A stretch of 64,000 nucleotides of DNA from Bacteroidota bacterium (GTDB lineage Bacteria > Bacteroidota > Ignavibacteria > Ignavibacteriales > Ignavibacteriaceae). The stretch spans positions 248,001 through 312,000 of the forward strand of contig JAJYDC010000001.1 in NCBI GenBank assembly GCA_021777835.1. Direction: 5' to 3'. A program made the position numbers and the translations under genes. How positions within the stretch are numbered: position 1 is the stretch's first letter; the number at the start of each line of letters is the position of its first letter. Below the pieces are notes generated by a model. It searched no databases. It saw only the letters and a list, made by a program, of their open reading frames with translations, and was not told where the DNA came from. Shown piece by piece: positions 38,475 to 48,650 of the stretch.

Positions 38475-38553
38475 AAAGTGTGTTAAGCCCGTATCACGTA
38501 AGGCTTAAGAATTTCTATATTAGTTCACACTTATTTATATTTCAACACACTTT
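38475..38553. promoter_or_regulatory. Nested inverted repeats in the lpdA upstream region
   Basis: AAAGTGTGTT (38475-38484) is matched by AACACACTTT (38544-38553). Nested inside, TTAAGCC (38483-38489) pairs with GGCTTAA (38502-38508). The last arm is 23 bases before the lpdA start. The pairs could be operator half-sites or a leader RNA structure controlling lpdA. No known riboswitch consensus was recognised. Confidence 0.35.
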
Positions 38554-38576
38554 AATTAATAATAGGAAATTCTTTA

Positions 38577-39980
38577 ATGAGTAATCAATACGAGATTGCT
38601 ATATTGGGCGGCGGTCCTGGTGGGTATGTCGCTGCTATTAGGGCTGCTCAACTCGGCTTTAAAACAGTCGTAATTGATAAAGATAAACTGGGCGGGATTT
38701 GCTTGAATTGGGGCTGTATTCCTACAAAATCACTGCTGCGAAACGCCGAGATATACGATAATATTAAAAATCATTCTGCTGATTTTGGCATTAAAGTTAC
38801 TGGGTTGGACTTTGACTTTAATCGGATTATTGCTCGAAGCCGTGATATTTCTGACCGTATTACTAAGAATGTTGAAATGCTTGTTAAGAAAAATAAGGTC
38901 GATAGATTCAAGGGCTTTGGCAAGCTAGTATCAGCCAATGAAATTGAAGTATTTGATGAGTCTGAGAAAAAAGTCAATAGCATCACCTCTGATAAAATTA
39001 TTATCGCAACTGGAGCCAGACCTCGAGCTCTCCCTTCAATTCCAGTGGATAGAAAAAATATTATTACCAGTACTGAAGCTATGATTTTGCCGGAACAACC
39101 AAAAGAGCTTATTATTATCGGCGCTGGAGCTATTGGGATTGAGTTTGCCTATTTTTATTCCGTTCTTGGCACTAAAGTTACAATTTTGGAAATGATGGAT
39201 TCAATTCTACCTATTGAAGATAGAGAAGTTTCCGATACTTTAGCCAAAATAATGAAGAAAAAAGGAATCGATATTCTAACAAAAGCAATTGTTGAAAAAG
39301 CTGAAGTTAAGAACAATAAAGTATATATTACTTATAAAGTGAACGGTGAATCCAAAGAATTATCTGCGGACAAAGTATTAAGCGCAATAGGTGTAACCGG
39401 AAACATTGAAGGCTTTGGACTTGAAGAACTTGGTGTAGAGATTTTCAAAAACCACATTAAAGTAAATAAATCAACTTATGAGACTAATGTAAAGGGAATT
39501 TATGCCATTGGTGATGTAATTGGACCTCCATGGCTGGCGCATGTTGCCTCTCATGAAGGAATCCATTGCATTGAAAAGATTAAAGGACTCAATTCCCCTG
39601 ATATAGACTACAATAACATTCCTGGATGTACATATTGCCAACCGCAAGTGGCTAGTATTGGCTTAACAGAATCTAAAGCTCGTGAGGCGGGTTATGATCT
39701 CAAAATTGGTAAGTTCCCATTTATGGCGAGCGGTAAAGCTTTTGCTGTAGGAGAACGGGACGGATTCGTTAAATTAATCTTTGACGCTAAGTATGGTGAA
39801 ATCCTCGGAGCTCATATTATCGGACCTGAAGCAACTGAATTAATTGCTGAAATCGGAATTGCTAAATCTCTCGAAGCCACTGGCGAATCAATTTTTAGAA
39901 CAATCCATGCTCATCCAACATTATCTGAGTCAATTATGGAAGCCGCAGCAGCAGCTTACGGCGAGGCAATTCATATTTAA
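38577..39980 (+). CDS. lpdA: Dihydrolipoamide dehydrogenase (E3)
   Basis: E3 reoxidises dihydrolipoyl groups of 2-oxoacid dehydrogenase complexes with NAD+. AILGGGPGGYVAAIRAAQLG binds FAD. GGICLNWGCIPTKSLLR holds the redox-active disulfide. IIGAGAIGIEFAYFYSVLG binds NAD. Near the C-terminus, IHAHPTLSE carries the catalytic His-Glu pair. The length (467 aa) is normal. It leads a five-gene cluster with lipB, E1, E2 and lipA, and is divergent from the MerR-like regulator. Confidence 0.97.
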   Translation: MSNQYEIAILGGGPGGYVAAIRAAQLGFKTVVIDKDKLGGICLNWGCIPTKSLLRNAEIYDNIKNHSADFGIKVTGLDFDFNRIIARSRDISDRITKNVEMLVKKNKVDRFKGFGKLVSANEIEVFDESEKKVNSITSDKIIIATGARPRALPSIPVDRKNIITSTEAMILPEQPKELIIIGAGAIGIEFAYFYSVLGTKVTILEMMDSILPIEDREVSDTLAKIMKKKGIDILTKAIVEKAEVKNNKVYITYKVNGESKELSADKVLSAIGVTGNIEGFGLEELGVEIFKNHIKVNKSTYETNVKGIYAIGDVIGPPWLAHVASHEGIHCIEKIKGLNSPDIDYNNIPGCTYCQPQVASIGLTESKAREAGYDLKIGKFPFMASGKAFAVGERDGFVKLIFDAKYGEILGAHIIGPEATELIAEIGIAKSLEATGESIFRTIHAHPTLSESIMEAAAAAYGEAIHI

Positions 39981-39993
39981 TTTTAGTGATTTG

Positions 39994-40707
39994 ATGCCAG
40001 AACAAAATCAAAATAAAAATATTAATATTTGCGACCTAGGCTTTATTGATTATAAAGAAGCTTGGGATCTTCAAAAAGAGATTTTAAATCTAAGACATGA
40101 AAATAGAATCGAAGACGTGTTTTTTCTTCTGGAACATCCTAATACTTATACTTTAGGAAAAACTGCCGATAGATCTCATTTGATTGGTTCATCCGACTAT
40201 CTTAACCAAAACAGTATTTCTATTTATGACATTGATAGAGGCGGGGACATTACTTACCATGGACCCGGTCAAATTGTTGGATATCCAATAATTGATTTGA
40301 CTGAATGGCAAAGAGACACACATAAATACTTAAGAGCGCTTGAAGAAGTAATTATAAAAACATGTTCCTACTATGATCTAGTGGGAATTAGAGACGAAAA
40401 GTATACAGGTGTTTGGATTGAAAACAGGAAAATTGCTGCTATCGGTATCAAAGTAAGTCATTGGATTACTATGCATGGCTTTGCTTTTAATGTGAATACA
40501 AATTTGTCACTTTTTAATGGCATTATACCTTGCGGTATTTACGATAAACAAGTAACTTCACTAGAAAAAGAAATAGGCAAAAAGCTTGATATAGTTGAAG
40601 TGAAAGCACTTCTAGTGGAAAATTTTAAGATTATATTCGGCTATACTGGTAGTATTAATCTTCCTAAAGACACTCTTAAATCAAAATTATTATTAACAGA
40701 AATCTAA
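39994..40707 (+). CDS. lipB: Octanoyl-ACP:protein N-octanoyltransferase
   Basis: LipB moves octanoyl groups from ACP to lipoyl domains, the first step of lipoate synthesis. DRGGDITYHGPGQIVGYPII is the substrate pocket. KIAAIGIKV has the conserved Lys, and NGIIPCGIYDKQVTSL has the catalytic Cys. The ORF track extends to 39844 inside lpdA. The ATG at 39994 lies 13 bases after the lpdA stop, just before the LipB fold, and gives 237 aa, the normal size. It works with LipA encoded at the end of the same cluster. Confidence 0.96.
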   Translation: MPEQNQNKNINICDLGFIDYKEAWDLQKEILNLRHENRIEDVFFLLEHPNTYTLGKTADRSHLIGSSDYLNQNSISIYDIDRGGDITYHGPGQIVGYPIIDLTEWQRDTHKYLRALEEVIIKTCSYYDLVGIRDEKYTGVWIENRKIAAIGIKVSHWITMHGFAFNVNTNLSLFNGIIPCGIYDKQVTSLEKEIGKKLDIVEVKALLVENFKIIFGYTGSINLPKDTLKSKLLLTEI

Positions 40708-40718
40708 GAAAGGTTAGC

Positions 40719-42857
40719 ATGGCTAAAAAGAATACATCAAGGAATGGTTCGATTGATAAGCCAGTTTCAACTTTAAATCTAGTAAATAGTTCTCAGTCTA
40801 ATAACGATAAAATTGATGTTGCCGAAACGTTTTCGCAATCAAGACAAAAATCCTTATCGAAAGAAGAGTTGTTAAAAGCACTTCGACTTATGCTCATTGC
40901 CAGAGGAATTGACACTAAAGCTATGAATTTGTTGCGACAAGGTAAAACTTATTTCCATATAGCTGGAGCTGGACATGAAGCTATTCAAGTTGCTGTTGGT
41001 TTTTCTTTAGATGCAAACAAAGATTGGCTGTTCCCTTATTATAGAGACTTAGCTGTTGCTCTCTCTGTTGGGCTTACCCCACAAGAATTTTTCCTGCAAT
41101 GCTTTGCTAAAGCTGACGACCCTTCGACCGGTGGAAGGCAGCTGCCCTGCCATTGGGGATTAAAAAGAATCAATCTTCCTACACAATCTAGCCCAACCGG
41201 AACCCAGTTCCTTAACGCTGTAGGCTCTGCATTGGCAATTGTTAAACGTGGTGAAAGAAATATTGCCTATGTTAGTAGCGGCGAAGGTACTACTAGCCAA
41301 GGTGAATTCCATGAAGCTGTGAACTGGGCTAGCCGTGAGAAGCTTCCTGTTCTATTTGTTATTGAAAATAATAAATATGCTATTTCTGTTCCGGTGCATT
41401 CCCAAACTGCTGGGAAAAAACACTCGATTGCTGAAATGATGAGTGGATATGCCGACCTCTATCGTCAAAGAATTGACGGGACTAATTTTATTGAATGCTA
41501 CACAGCTGTTCAAGATGCAATTGAATATATTAAAGATGGGAAAGGACCAGCTTTAATCGAAGCTGATGTAGTGCGCCTGCTTTCACATTCTTCTTCCGAT
41601 GACCAGAAGAAATATAGAGACCCAAAGGAATTAGAAGAAGACTTAAGAAATTGTCCTATAGAAAAATTATCCCAAAAGTTAATCAAAGAAGGATTGCTTC
41701 CGCTCGAAGAATATGAAAAATTAAAACTTAGCGTTGCTTCTGAAATTAATCTTGCCGCTGATGAGGCTATTAAATATCCTGATCCAACTGCAGAAAGCGC
41801 AGAGGAATTCGTCTTTGATGAAAGCGGTTCTAAGGATAAGCTAGAATATGAGAAGTCAATGCCTTCTGGAAAACCTGTAGTAATGGTTGATGCAATCAAC
41901 CATGCTCTACATGAAGAAATGGAAAATAATAGTAATATCTATGTCTTTGGAGAAGATGTCGCTGATAGCAAAGGGGGAGTATTTACTGCAACTAAAGGAC
42001 TATCTACAAAGTTCGGATTTGATAGAGTATTCAATTCACCGCTTGCTGAAGCTAGTATCATAGGTGTTGCTACCGGCATGGCATTAGCTGGATTAAGACC
42101 TGTAGTTGAAATTCAGTTTGGTGATTATATATGGCCTGCTTTTATGCAATTCAAAGATGAATTGACTACTATAAGATTCCGTTCTAATAACAATTGGTCT
42201 GCACCAGTTGTTACTAGAGTCGCTGTAGGTGGATATATACGAGGAGGACTTTATCATAGCCAAAATATTGAATCTATATTTTCCCACCTGCCTGGGATTT
42301 TAATTGCTTATCCGTCAAATGCCGCTGATGCTAAAGGTCTTCTGAAAACCGCTTGCCGTCTTAATGATCCGGTATTGTTTTGTGAACATAAAGGATTGTA
42401 CCGGCAAAGTTTTGCTATGTCTCCTTCACCTGATAAAGATTATCTAGTTCCTTTTGGAAAAGCCAAGGTTGTTAAAGAGGGAAATGACCTAACAGTAATA
42501 TCTTACGGCGTTTCTCTTTGGGATTCTCTTTTTGCCGCTAGACGACTTGAAGATGAAGGTTTCTCTGTTGAGGTAATTGATTTAAGAACTATAATTCCTT
42601 TAGATGAAGAAACTATTTTTAATTCTGTGAAAAAGACCAACAAGGCAATTATTATACATGAAGATACCCTTACGGGCGGCTTTGGAGCAGAGGTCGCCGC
42701 TAGGATTGCTGATAATTGCTTCCAATATCTTGATGGCCCTATTAAAAGAATAGCAGCTAAAGATGCATTTGTCCCTTATTCACCTATCCTTGAATATGTG
42801 ATTTTGCCCAATAGAGAACAAATTTACAAGGGTATTAAAGAAATATTAGAATATTAA
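40719..42857 (+). CDS. Branched-chain 2-oxoacid dehydrogenase E1, fused alpha-beta
   Basis: E1 decarboxylates 2-oxoacids with thiamine diphosphate. The alpha part (about 45-375) shows SSGEGTTSQGEFHEAVNWAS and the Asn of the ThDP motif in VIENNKYAISV. LLSHSSSDDQKKYR resembles the HHSTSDD phosphorylation-loop motif of branched-chain E1-alpha, not that of pyruvate E1. The beta part (about 385-712) shows GEDVADSKGGVF, FNSPLAEASIIGVATGMAL and EDTLTGGFGAEVAA. The fusion of both subunits in 712 aa is common in Bacteroidota/Chlorobiota. Branched-chain substrates are the better guess; pyruvate cannot be excluded. Confidence 0.92.
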   Translation: MAKKNTSRNGSIDKPVSTLNLVNSSQSNNDKIDVAETFSQSRQKSLSKEELLKALRLMLIARGIDTKAMNLLRQGKTYFHIAGAGHEAIQVAVGFSLDANKDWLFPYYRDLAVALSVGLTPQEFFLQCFAKADDPSTGGRQLPCHWGLKRINLPTQSSPTGTQFLNAVGSALAIVKRGERNIAYVSSGEGTTSQGEFHEAVNWASREKLPVLFVIENNKYAISVPVHSQTAGKKHSIAEMMSGYADLYRQRIDGTNFIECYTAVQDAIEYIKDGKGPALIEADVVRLLSHSSSDDQKKYRDPKELEEDLRNCPIEKLSQKLIKEGLLPLEEYEKLKLSVASEINLAADEAIKYPDPTAESAEEFVFDESGSKDKLEYEKSMPSGKPVVMVDAINHALHEEMENNSNIYVFGEDVADSKGGVFTATKGLSTKFGFDRVFNSPLAEASIIGVATGMALAGLRPVVEIQFGDYIWPAFMQFKDELTTIRFRSNNNWSAPVVTRVAVGGYIRGGLYHSQNIESIFSHLPGILIAYPSNAADAKGLLKTACRLNDPVLFCEHKGLYRQSFAMSPSPDKDYLVPFGKAKVVKEGNDLTVISYGVSLWDSLFAARRLEDEGFSVEVIDLRTIIPLDEETIFNSVKKTNKAIIIHEDTLTGGFGAEVAARIADNCFQYLDGPIKRIAAKDAFVPYSPILEYVILPNREQIYKGIKEILEY

Positions 42858-42887
42858 TAAACTAATTTGAATTTAGGAGCGCCAAAG

Positions 42888-44630
42888 ATGGATGTTATAA
42901 TGCCCAAAATGGGAGAGAGCATAAACGAAGGAACTATTATTAAATGGCAGAAGAAGAAGGGCGACTTTATTAAACGTGATGAAATAATTCTTGAAATTAG
43001 CACAGATAAAGTTGATACCGAAATTCCTTCACCTGCCGAAGGTATTCTTTCTGAAATCAATTATAAAGAAGGTGATATTGTCGCAGTTGGCGTAACTTTG
43101 GCAGTAATTACTGAGGCTGCCGATAAGACATTGGCAGATAAAAGCGAAGATAAAATTTCCGCCCCGCAGCAGAAAGTCATTGAAAATAATAAGCCCCTGG
43201 AAAAAGTTGTTTCTCCTGAACCTAACGTTCAACCAATCACTCACGTGATTGCTGCTGCTGGCAATGAAGAATTAGTCGATATTGTTATGCCGAAGATGGG
43301 TGAATCAGTAATGGAAGGGACGATTATTAAATGGCACAAAAAGGTTGGCGATAATATAAAAAAGGACGAAACTATATTTGAAATTAGTACAGACAAGGTT
43401 GATACTGAAGTCCCTTCTCCCGCTGATGGTGTATTAGCTGAAGTATTAGTAGCAGAGCAGGAAACAGTCGATGTCGGAACTGTTGTTGCAAAACTTTCAA
43501 CAAATGAATCTCTGAATGTTCCTAAAAAAGCTTTACCCCAAGTGTCCTCTGATAAAATAAATGAAAGCAAGTCTAGCCTCTTAGAGACTAGTATACCAGC
43601 TTCAATGCATGGTAATTTTGCAGATAGCAAGATGGTGCGTGATGATATTTCAAAGATTGAAAGCGAATCCTCCTCATTTTTATCACCTTTAGTGCTCAAT
43701 ATTGCTCAGAAGGAAAAAGTAAAGTTTGAAGAACTGGCTAGAATTAAAGGTACAGGCTTATCTGGTCGAATTACTAAGAATGATATTTTAAGCTATGTTG
43801 AAAATAGAAATCAGCAGAAGAGCACACCGGCATTTAAAGAGGAAAAGAAACCCCAGAATTCGACTGCAGACGTTAGTAATTCGAACTTCAATTATGATTC
43901 TATTAAATCAGCTTACAATTCAAACGATACTGAATTGATTCCAATGGATAACATTCGCCAAAGAATTATGCAGCACATGATAAATAGTCGTGATACATCA
44001 GTACATGTGTCTGCCATGCTCGAAGTTGACATGAGCAAGATTTATCAGTTCTTACAGCAAAATCGAGACAAGTATCAAAAGGATGAAGGGATAAAGTTGA
44101 CTTATATGCCTTTCATTGCAAGAGCTTGCGTGCAAGGTCTTCAACAATTTCCTTTAATTAATTCTACTATTGAGGGTACAACAATAGTCAGGAAAAAATA
44201 CATTAACCTTGGAATTGCCGTTGCCGTTGAACCAAGCGGATTGATAGTCCCTAATATTAAAGCTGCTAATGAAAAAAATATAATTGGGCTTGCGAAATCG
44301 ATAAATGATTTAGCAGTACGAGCGCGATCTAAAAAACTTACTCCTGACGATATTACAAGTGGCACTTTTACAATAACAAACTATGGAGTATTCGGCACTA
44401 TCTTCGGTACTCCGATAATTAACCAACCCGAAGTTGCAATTCTTGGAGTTGGAACTGTAACTAAAAAACCTGTCGTTATTGAGTCGGATGGCTCTGATTC
44501 CATTTCGATTAGACCAATTATGGCTTTAACATTGTCTCATGACCATCGACTCGTTGATGGAATGTTAGGCGGAAAATTCTTGAAGTTTCTAAAAGATACT
44601 TTAGAGAATTTTAATAGCAATGACTTTTAA
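42888..44630 (+). CDS. 2-oxoacid dehydrogenase E2 (dihydrolipoyl acyltransferase), two lipoyl domains
   Basis: E2 is the core acyltransferase of the complex. Two lipoyl domains (about 1-77 and 133-208) each carry the lipoylated lysine in STDKVDTE. A Pro/Ala-poor linker precedes the E3/E1-binding domain (LSPLVLNIAQKEKVKFEELA, about 265-305). The catalytic domain (about 345-580) ends with LSHDHRLVDGMLGGKF, holding the HxxxDG active site. The ORF track starts at a TTG at 42867. The ATG at 42888 has AGGAG eight bases upstream and begins right at the lipoyl domain, giving 580 aa. Confidence 0.95.
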   Translation: MDVIMPKMGESINEGTIIKWQKKKGDFIKRDEIILEISTDKVDTEIPSPAEGILSEINYKEGDIVAVGVTLAVITEAADKTLADKSEDKISAPQQKVIENNKPLEKVVSPEPNVQPITHVIAAAGNEELVDIVMPKMGESVMEGTIIKWHKKVGDNIKKDETIFEISTDKVDTEVPSPADGVLAEVLVAEQETVDVGTVVAKLSTNESLNVPKKALPQVSSDKINESKSSLLETSIPASMHGNFADSKMVRDDISKIESESSSFLSPLVLNIAQKEKVKFEELARIKGTGLSGRITKNDILSYVENRNQQKSTPAFKEEKKPQNSTADVSNSNFNYDSIKSAYNSNDTELIPMDNIRQRIMQHMINSRDTSVHVSAMLEVDMSKIYQFLQQNRDKYQKDEGIKLTYMPFIARACVQGLQQFPLINSTIEGTTIVRKKYINLGIAVAVEPSGLIVPNIKAANEKNIIGLAKSINDLAVRARSKKLTPDDITSGTFTITNYGVFGTIFGTPIINQPEVAILGVGTVTKKPVVIESDGSDSISIRPIMALTLSHDHRLVDGMLGGKFLKFLKDTLENFNSNDF

Positions 44631-44647
44631 TTTAAGGATATTTACTT

Positions 44648-45556
44648 ATGGTTATTAATCAACATCAAAGAACATTTAAAGAAGAAATAGAAAAAGTTAA
44701 AATACCTCTCGGTAAAAGACCTGACTGGCTAAAAGTAAAATTACCTACTGGTGAAAATTATAGCGATGTTAAAACCCTAATGCGTAAACAGCAGCTTCAT
44801 ACTGTATGTGAAGAAGCCAGATGTCCTAATATCGCAGAATGCTGGAATAATAGATCTGCTACTTTTATGATTCTGGGAGATACTTGTACTCGAAGTTGTG
44901 GATTTTGCAATATCAAAACCGGAATGCCTACTGAACTTGATCTTAATGAACCTGCAAGAGTTGCAGATTCTGTTAAAGAACTAGGTCTAAAACATGTAGT
45001 AATTACTTCGGTTAATAGAGATGAGCTAATCGACGGCGGTGCTTCAATCTTTAACGAGACTGTCAAATTAATAAATTTAAACATGCCTGATACAACTGTT
45101 GAAATTCTTATACCCGATTTCAAAGGAGATGAAAGCGCTTTTCAAATAATTATGAAAAATCCTCCTGATATTCTTAACCATAACCTTGAAACAGTTCCGA
45201 GATTATACCATGTGGTGCGGCCTCAAGCAAAATATGAAAGAAGTTTATCATTAATTAGGTGGTTTAAGAATAAAAATGTTAGGACAAAGAGCGGAATAAT
45301 GGTCGGTATCGGCGAAAGCTATGAAGAAGTCTTGGATTTAATGAAGAATTTAGTCGACCATGGCTGTGATATTTTAACTATTGGACAATATTTACAGCCA
45401 ACTAAATTACATTTACCTGTTGATAGATTTGTAACTCCTGAAGAGTTTAGAATGTACCACGATGAAGGAATCAAAATGGGATTCAAGATTGTTGAATCTT
45501 CTCCTTTGGTCAGAAGTTCATATCATGCTGATAAACATGCAAGAGCAATTTTCTGA
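44648..45556 (+). CDS. lipA: Lipoyl synthase
   Basis: LipA is a radical-SAM enzyme that inserts two sulfurs into protein-bound octanoyl groups. The auxiliary 4Fe-4S cluster motif CEEARCPNIAEC and the radical-SAM motif CTRSCGFC are both intact. The C-terminal serine ligand region RSSYHADKHA is present. The length (302 aa) is normal. It closes the lpdA-lipB-E1-E2-lipA cluster 17 bases after E2, so the cluster encodes both the complex and the enzymes that lipoylate it. Confidence 0.97.
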   Translation: MVINQHQRTFKEEIEKVKIPLGKRPDWLKVKLPTGENYSDVKTLMRKQQLHTVCEEARCPNIAECWNNRSATFMILGDTCTRSCGFCNIKTGMPTELDLNEPARVADSVKELGLKHVVITSVNRDELIDGGASIFNETVKLINLNMPDTTVEILIPDFKGDESAFQIIMKNPPDILNHNLETVPRLYHVVRPQAKYERSLSLIRWFKNKNVRTKSGIMVGIGESYEEVLDLMKNLVDHGCDILTIGQYLQPTKLHLPVDRFVTPEEFRMYHDEGIKMGFKIVESSPLVRSSYHADKHARAIF

Positions 45557-45577
45557 TAAAAATTATTGCCGATAAAA

Positions 45578-45609
45578 TTTGTAAAGTCTTGCGTTAATCA
45601 TTAAATTTG
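45578..45609 (+). promoter_or_regulatory. Predicted promoter of atpDC (TTTG-N20-TAAATTTG)
   Basis: TTTG at 45578-45581, exactly 20 bases, then TAAATTTG at 45602-45609. This is a full match to the Bacteroidota-type -33/-7 promoter. The atpD start is 31 bases past the -7 box. Confidence 0.72.
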
Positions 45610-45625
45610 GCGACTATAATTTTAA

Positions 45626-47050
<1,425 letters not shown>

Positions 47051-47052
47051 TT

Positions 47053-47478
47053 ATGACTGATTTATTTCTAGATATTGTAACTCCCTCAAAATCCGCTTTC
47101 TCAGGTAATATAATCGCAATTACTATTCCGGGTACGATTGGCAGCTTCCAGGTACTTAAAAACCATGCCCCTATTATTAGTACTATTGAAATCGGTGTAA
47201 TTAAGGTTGAACTCCCTGATAAGACTATTGCATATTATGCTACAAGCGGTGGTACTATTGAGGTACTTAATAACAAAGTAGTGGTCTTAGTTGATACTAT
47301 AGAAGCTCTTAATTCTATTGACTTTAATAGAGCAAAGCTTGCCTTTGAGAGAGCTAAACATAGACTGGAAAATAAACATGTCGAGGATGTTAATATTGCA
47401 AGAGCACAAGCTGCTTTGGCAAGAGCCGCTAATAGAATGAAAATTGTAGAAAAATATATTGGCTCTTCTAAAGAGTAG
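47053..47478 (+). CDS. atpC: F1Fo ATP synthase epsilon subunit
   Basis: The epsilon subunit is part of the central stalk and regulates ATPase activity. An N-terminal beta sandwich (FLDIVTPSKSAFSGNIIAIT, GSFQVLKNHAPIIS) is followed by a helical hairpin with FNRAKLAFERAKHRLEN and ARAQAALARAANRMK. It is 141 aa, with both domains present. It starts two bases after the atpD stop, and a strong terminator follows it. Confidence 0.95.
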   Translation: MTDLFLDIVTPSKSAFSGNIIAITIPGTIGSFQVLKNHAPIISTIEIGVIKVELPDKTIAYYATSGGTIEVLNNKVVVLVDTIEALNSIDFNRAKLAFERAKHRLENKHVEDVNIARAQAALARAANRMKIVEKYIGSSKE

Positions 47479-47503
47479 TTGAATTTTATTGTCTTAGTAT
47501 TTT

Positions 47504-47530
47504 AAGGATAGACTAGTCTATCCTTTTTTT
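47504..47530 (+). terminator. Rho-independent terminator of atpDC
   Basis: The 22-base perfect palindrome AAGGATAGACTAGTCTATCCTT is followed directly by a run of T residues, 26 bases after the atpC stop codon. This is a textbook intrinsic terminator on the plus strand. Confidence 0.9.
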
Positions 47531-47533
47531 GTT

Positions 47534-47567
47534 TAAAAAAAGCCGCTCTGCGTATAGCATAGCGGCT
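47534..47567 (-). terminator. Rho-independent terminator of the sodA transcript
   Basis: On the minus strand AGCCGCT pairs with AGCGGCT around a 13-base loop and is followed by seven T residues. It lies 22 bases downstream of the sodA stop and is separate from the atpDC terminator just next to it. Confidence 0.88.
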
Positions 47568-47589
47568 CTACTATCAATCAATGCGGGTA

Positions 47590-48198
47590 CTATTTAATTG
47601 AGGAAAATCTTGAAGATACTTCGTCCCAGTTAATTACATTCCACCAATTATCTATGTACTCAGGTCTGCGGTTTTGATATTTCAAGTAATAAGCATGCTC
47701 CCAAACATCTAGTCCAAGAATCGGTGTGCCTTTTACTTCTGCAACATCCATTACTGGATTATCCTGGTTTGGTGTTGACGAAACCAATAGCTTTCCGTTC
47801 TGAACTAATAGCCATGCCCAGCCAGAACCAAATCTCGTTGCCGCTGCTGTTGTAAACTTTGCTTTGAATTCATCAAAGCTTGTAAATGCTGAATTAATTG
47901 CATCTGCTAGTTTACCGGATGGTTTGCCACCACCGCCTTGCTTCATTATTGTCCAGAATAGTGAATGATTATAATGACCGCCGCCGTTGTTTCTTACTGC
48001 AGCCGGCACTTTTGACGCTGTTGCCAGCAATTCTTCAAGTGTTAGCTTCTCTAATTCTGTACCCGTAATTGCATTATTTAAATTTGTCACATATGCATTA
48101 TGATGTTTTGTATAATGGATTTCCATGGTCATTTTATCAATGTATGGCTCAAGTGCATCATATCCATATGAAAGTTTCGGAAGTTCAAATTTACTCAT
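47590..48198 (-). CDS. sodA: Superoxide dismutase, Mn-type of the Fe/Mn family
   Basis: The enzyme dismutates superoxide. Metal ligands are in [19 protein letters not shown] and [21 protein letters not shown] (glycine before the ligand) plus STPNQDNPV (glutamine after strand 2) is the Mn-type combination, while Fe enzymes usually have AAQ in the first site. The length (202 aa) is normal, with no signal peptide, so it is cytoplasmic. AAGGAG lies seven bases before the ATG. It is the last gene of a minus-strand unit with the A-type Fe-S carrier. It implies exposure to oxygen. Confidence 0.96.
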   Translation of the reverse strand: MSKFELPKLSYGYDALEPYIDKMTMEIHYTKHHNAYVTNLNNAITGTELEKLTLEELLATASKVPAAVRNNGGGHYNHSLFWTIMKQGGGGKPSGKLADAINSAFTSFDEFKAKFTTAAATRFGSGWAWLLVQNGKLLVSSTPNQDNPVMDVAEVKGTPILGLDVWEHAYYLKYQNRRPEYIDNWWNVINWDEVSSRFSSIK

Positions 48199-48249
48199 TT
48201 CAATTCTCCTTATGTTTTATTGATGATTGCTTGCTTAAATTATAGTCTA

Positions 48250-48600
48250 TTATACGCCGAAGGATTCACCGCAGCCGCAAGTCTTGGTTGCATTTGGATT
48301 ATTAAAAACAAATCCCTTACCGTCTAATCCATCCGTAAAATCTAATTCTGTTCCTGTTAAATAAAATAAACTTTTACCATCGACATACAATCTAACATCG
48401 TTTACTTCTATAACAGTATCACCTTCTTTTTGCTCAGCATCAAACCCTAATGTATAAGTTAATCCCGAGCATCCGCCTCCTTTTACTCCTACTCTTAATC
48501 CATAATTATCGGGAACACTGTTCTCTTTCATAATTTGCATTATTTCTTTTGCGGCTTTTTCTGTAATCTTTATTTCTGATTCTATTTGGGTAGTAGTCAT
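48250..48600 (-). CDS. A-type iron-sulfur carrier (HesB/IscA/ErpA family)
   Basis: This small protein delivers or scaffolds Fe-S clusters. The three conserved cysteines are present in GGGCSGLTYTLGFD and the C-terminal TCGCGESF. ITEKAAKEIMQIM is the usual opening helix. The length (116 aa) fits ErpA/IscA/SufA; I cannot tell these subfamilies apart by eye. AAGGAG precedes the ATG. It lies 51 bases upstream of sodA, linking Fe-S repair and superoxide defence. Confidence 0.94.
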   Translation of the reverse strand: MTTTQIESEIKITEKAAKEIMQIMKENSVPDNYGLRVGVKGGGCSGLTYTLGFDAEQKEGDTVIEVNDVRLYVDGKSLFYLTGTELDFTDGLDGKGFVFNNPNATKTCGCGESFGV

Positions 48601-48650
48601 ATTTAGACTCCTTAATTATTATAGATAATTAAAAATAATCTGGCTTAATC

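Noticed and set aside
38348-38584. 78-codon plus-strand ORF upstream of lpdA
   Set aside because: It spans the palindromes and inverted repeats, overlaps the lpdA start, and its translation has no recognisable pattern. It is more likely regulatory DNA.
39844-39993. Upstream extension of the lipB ORF into lpdA
   Set aside because: The LipB fold begins just after the ATG at 39994; the 50 upstream codons are an out-of-frame shadow of lpdA.
43235-43255. CACGTG core resembling part of a ParB parS site
   Set aside because: The flanks do not match TGTTTCACGTGAAACA and it lies inside the E2 coding region. The other CACGTG, near 51640, is likewise in coding DNA.
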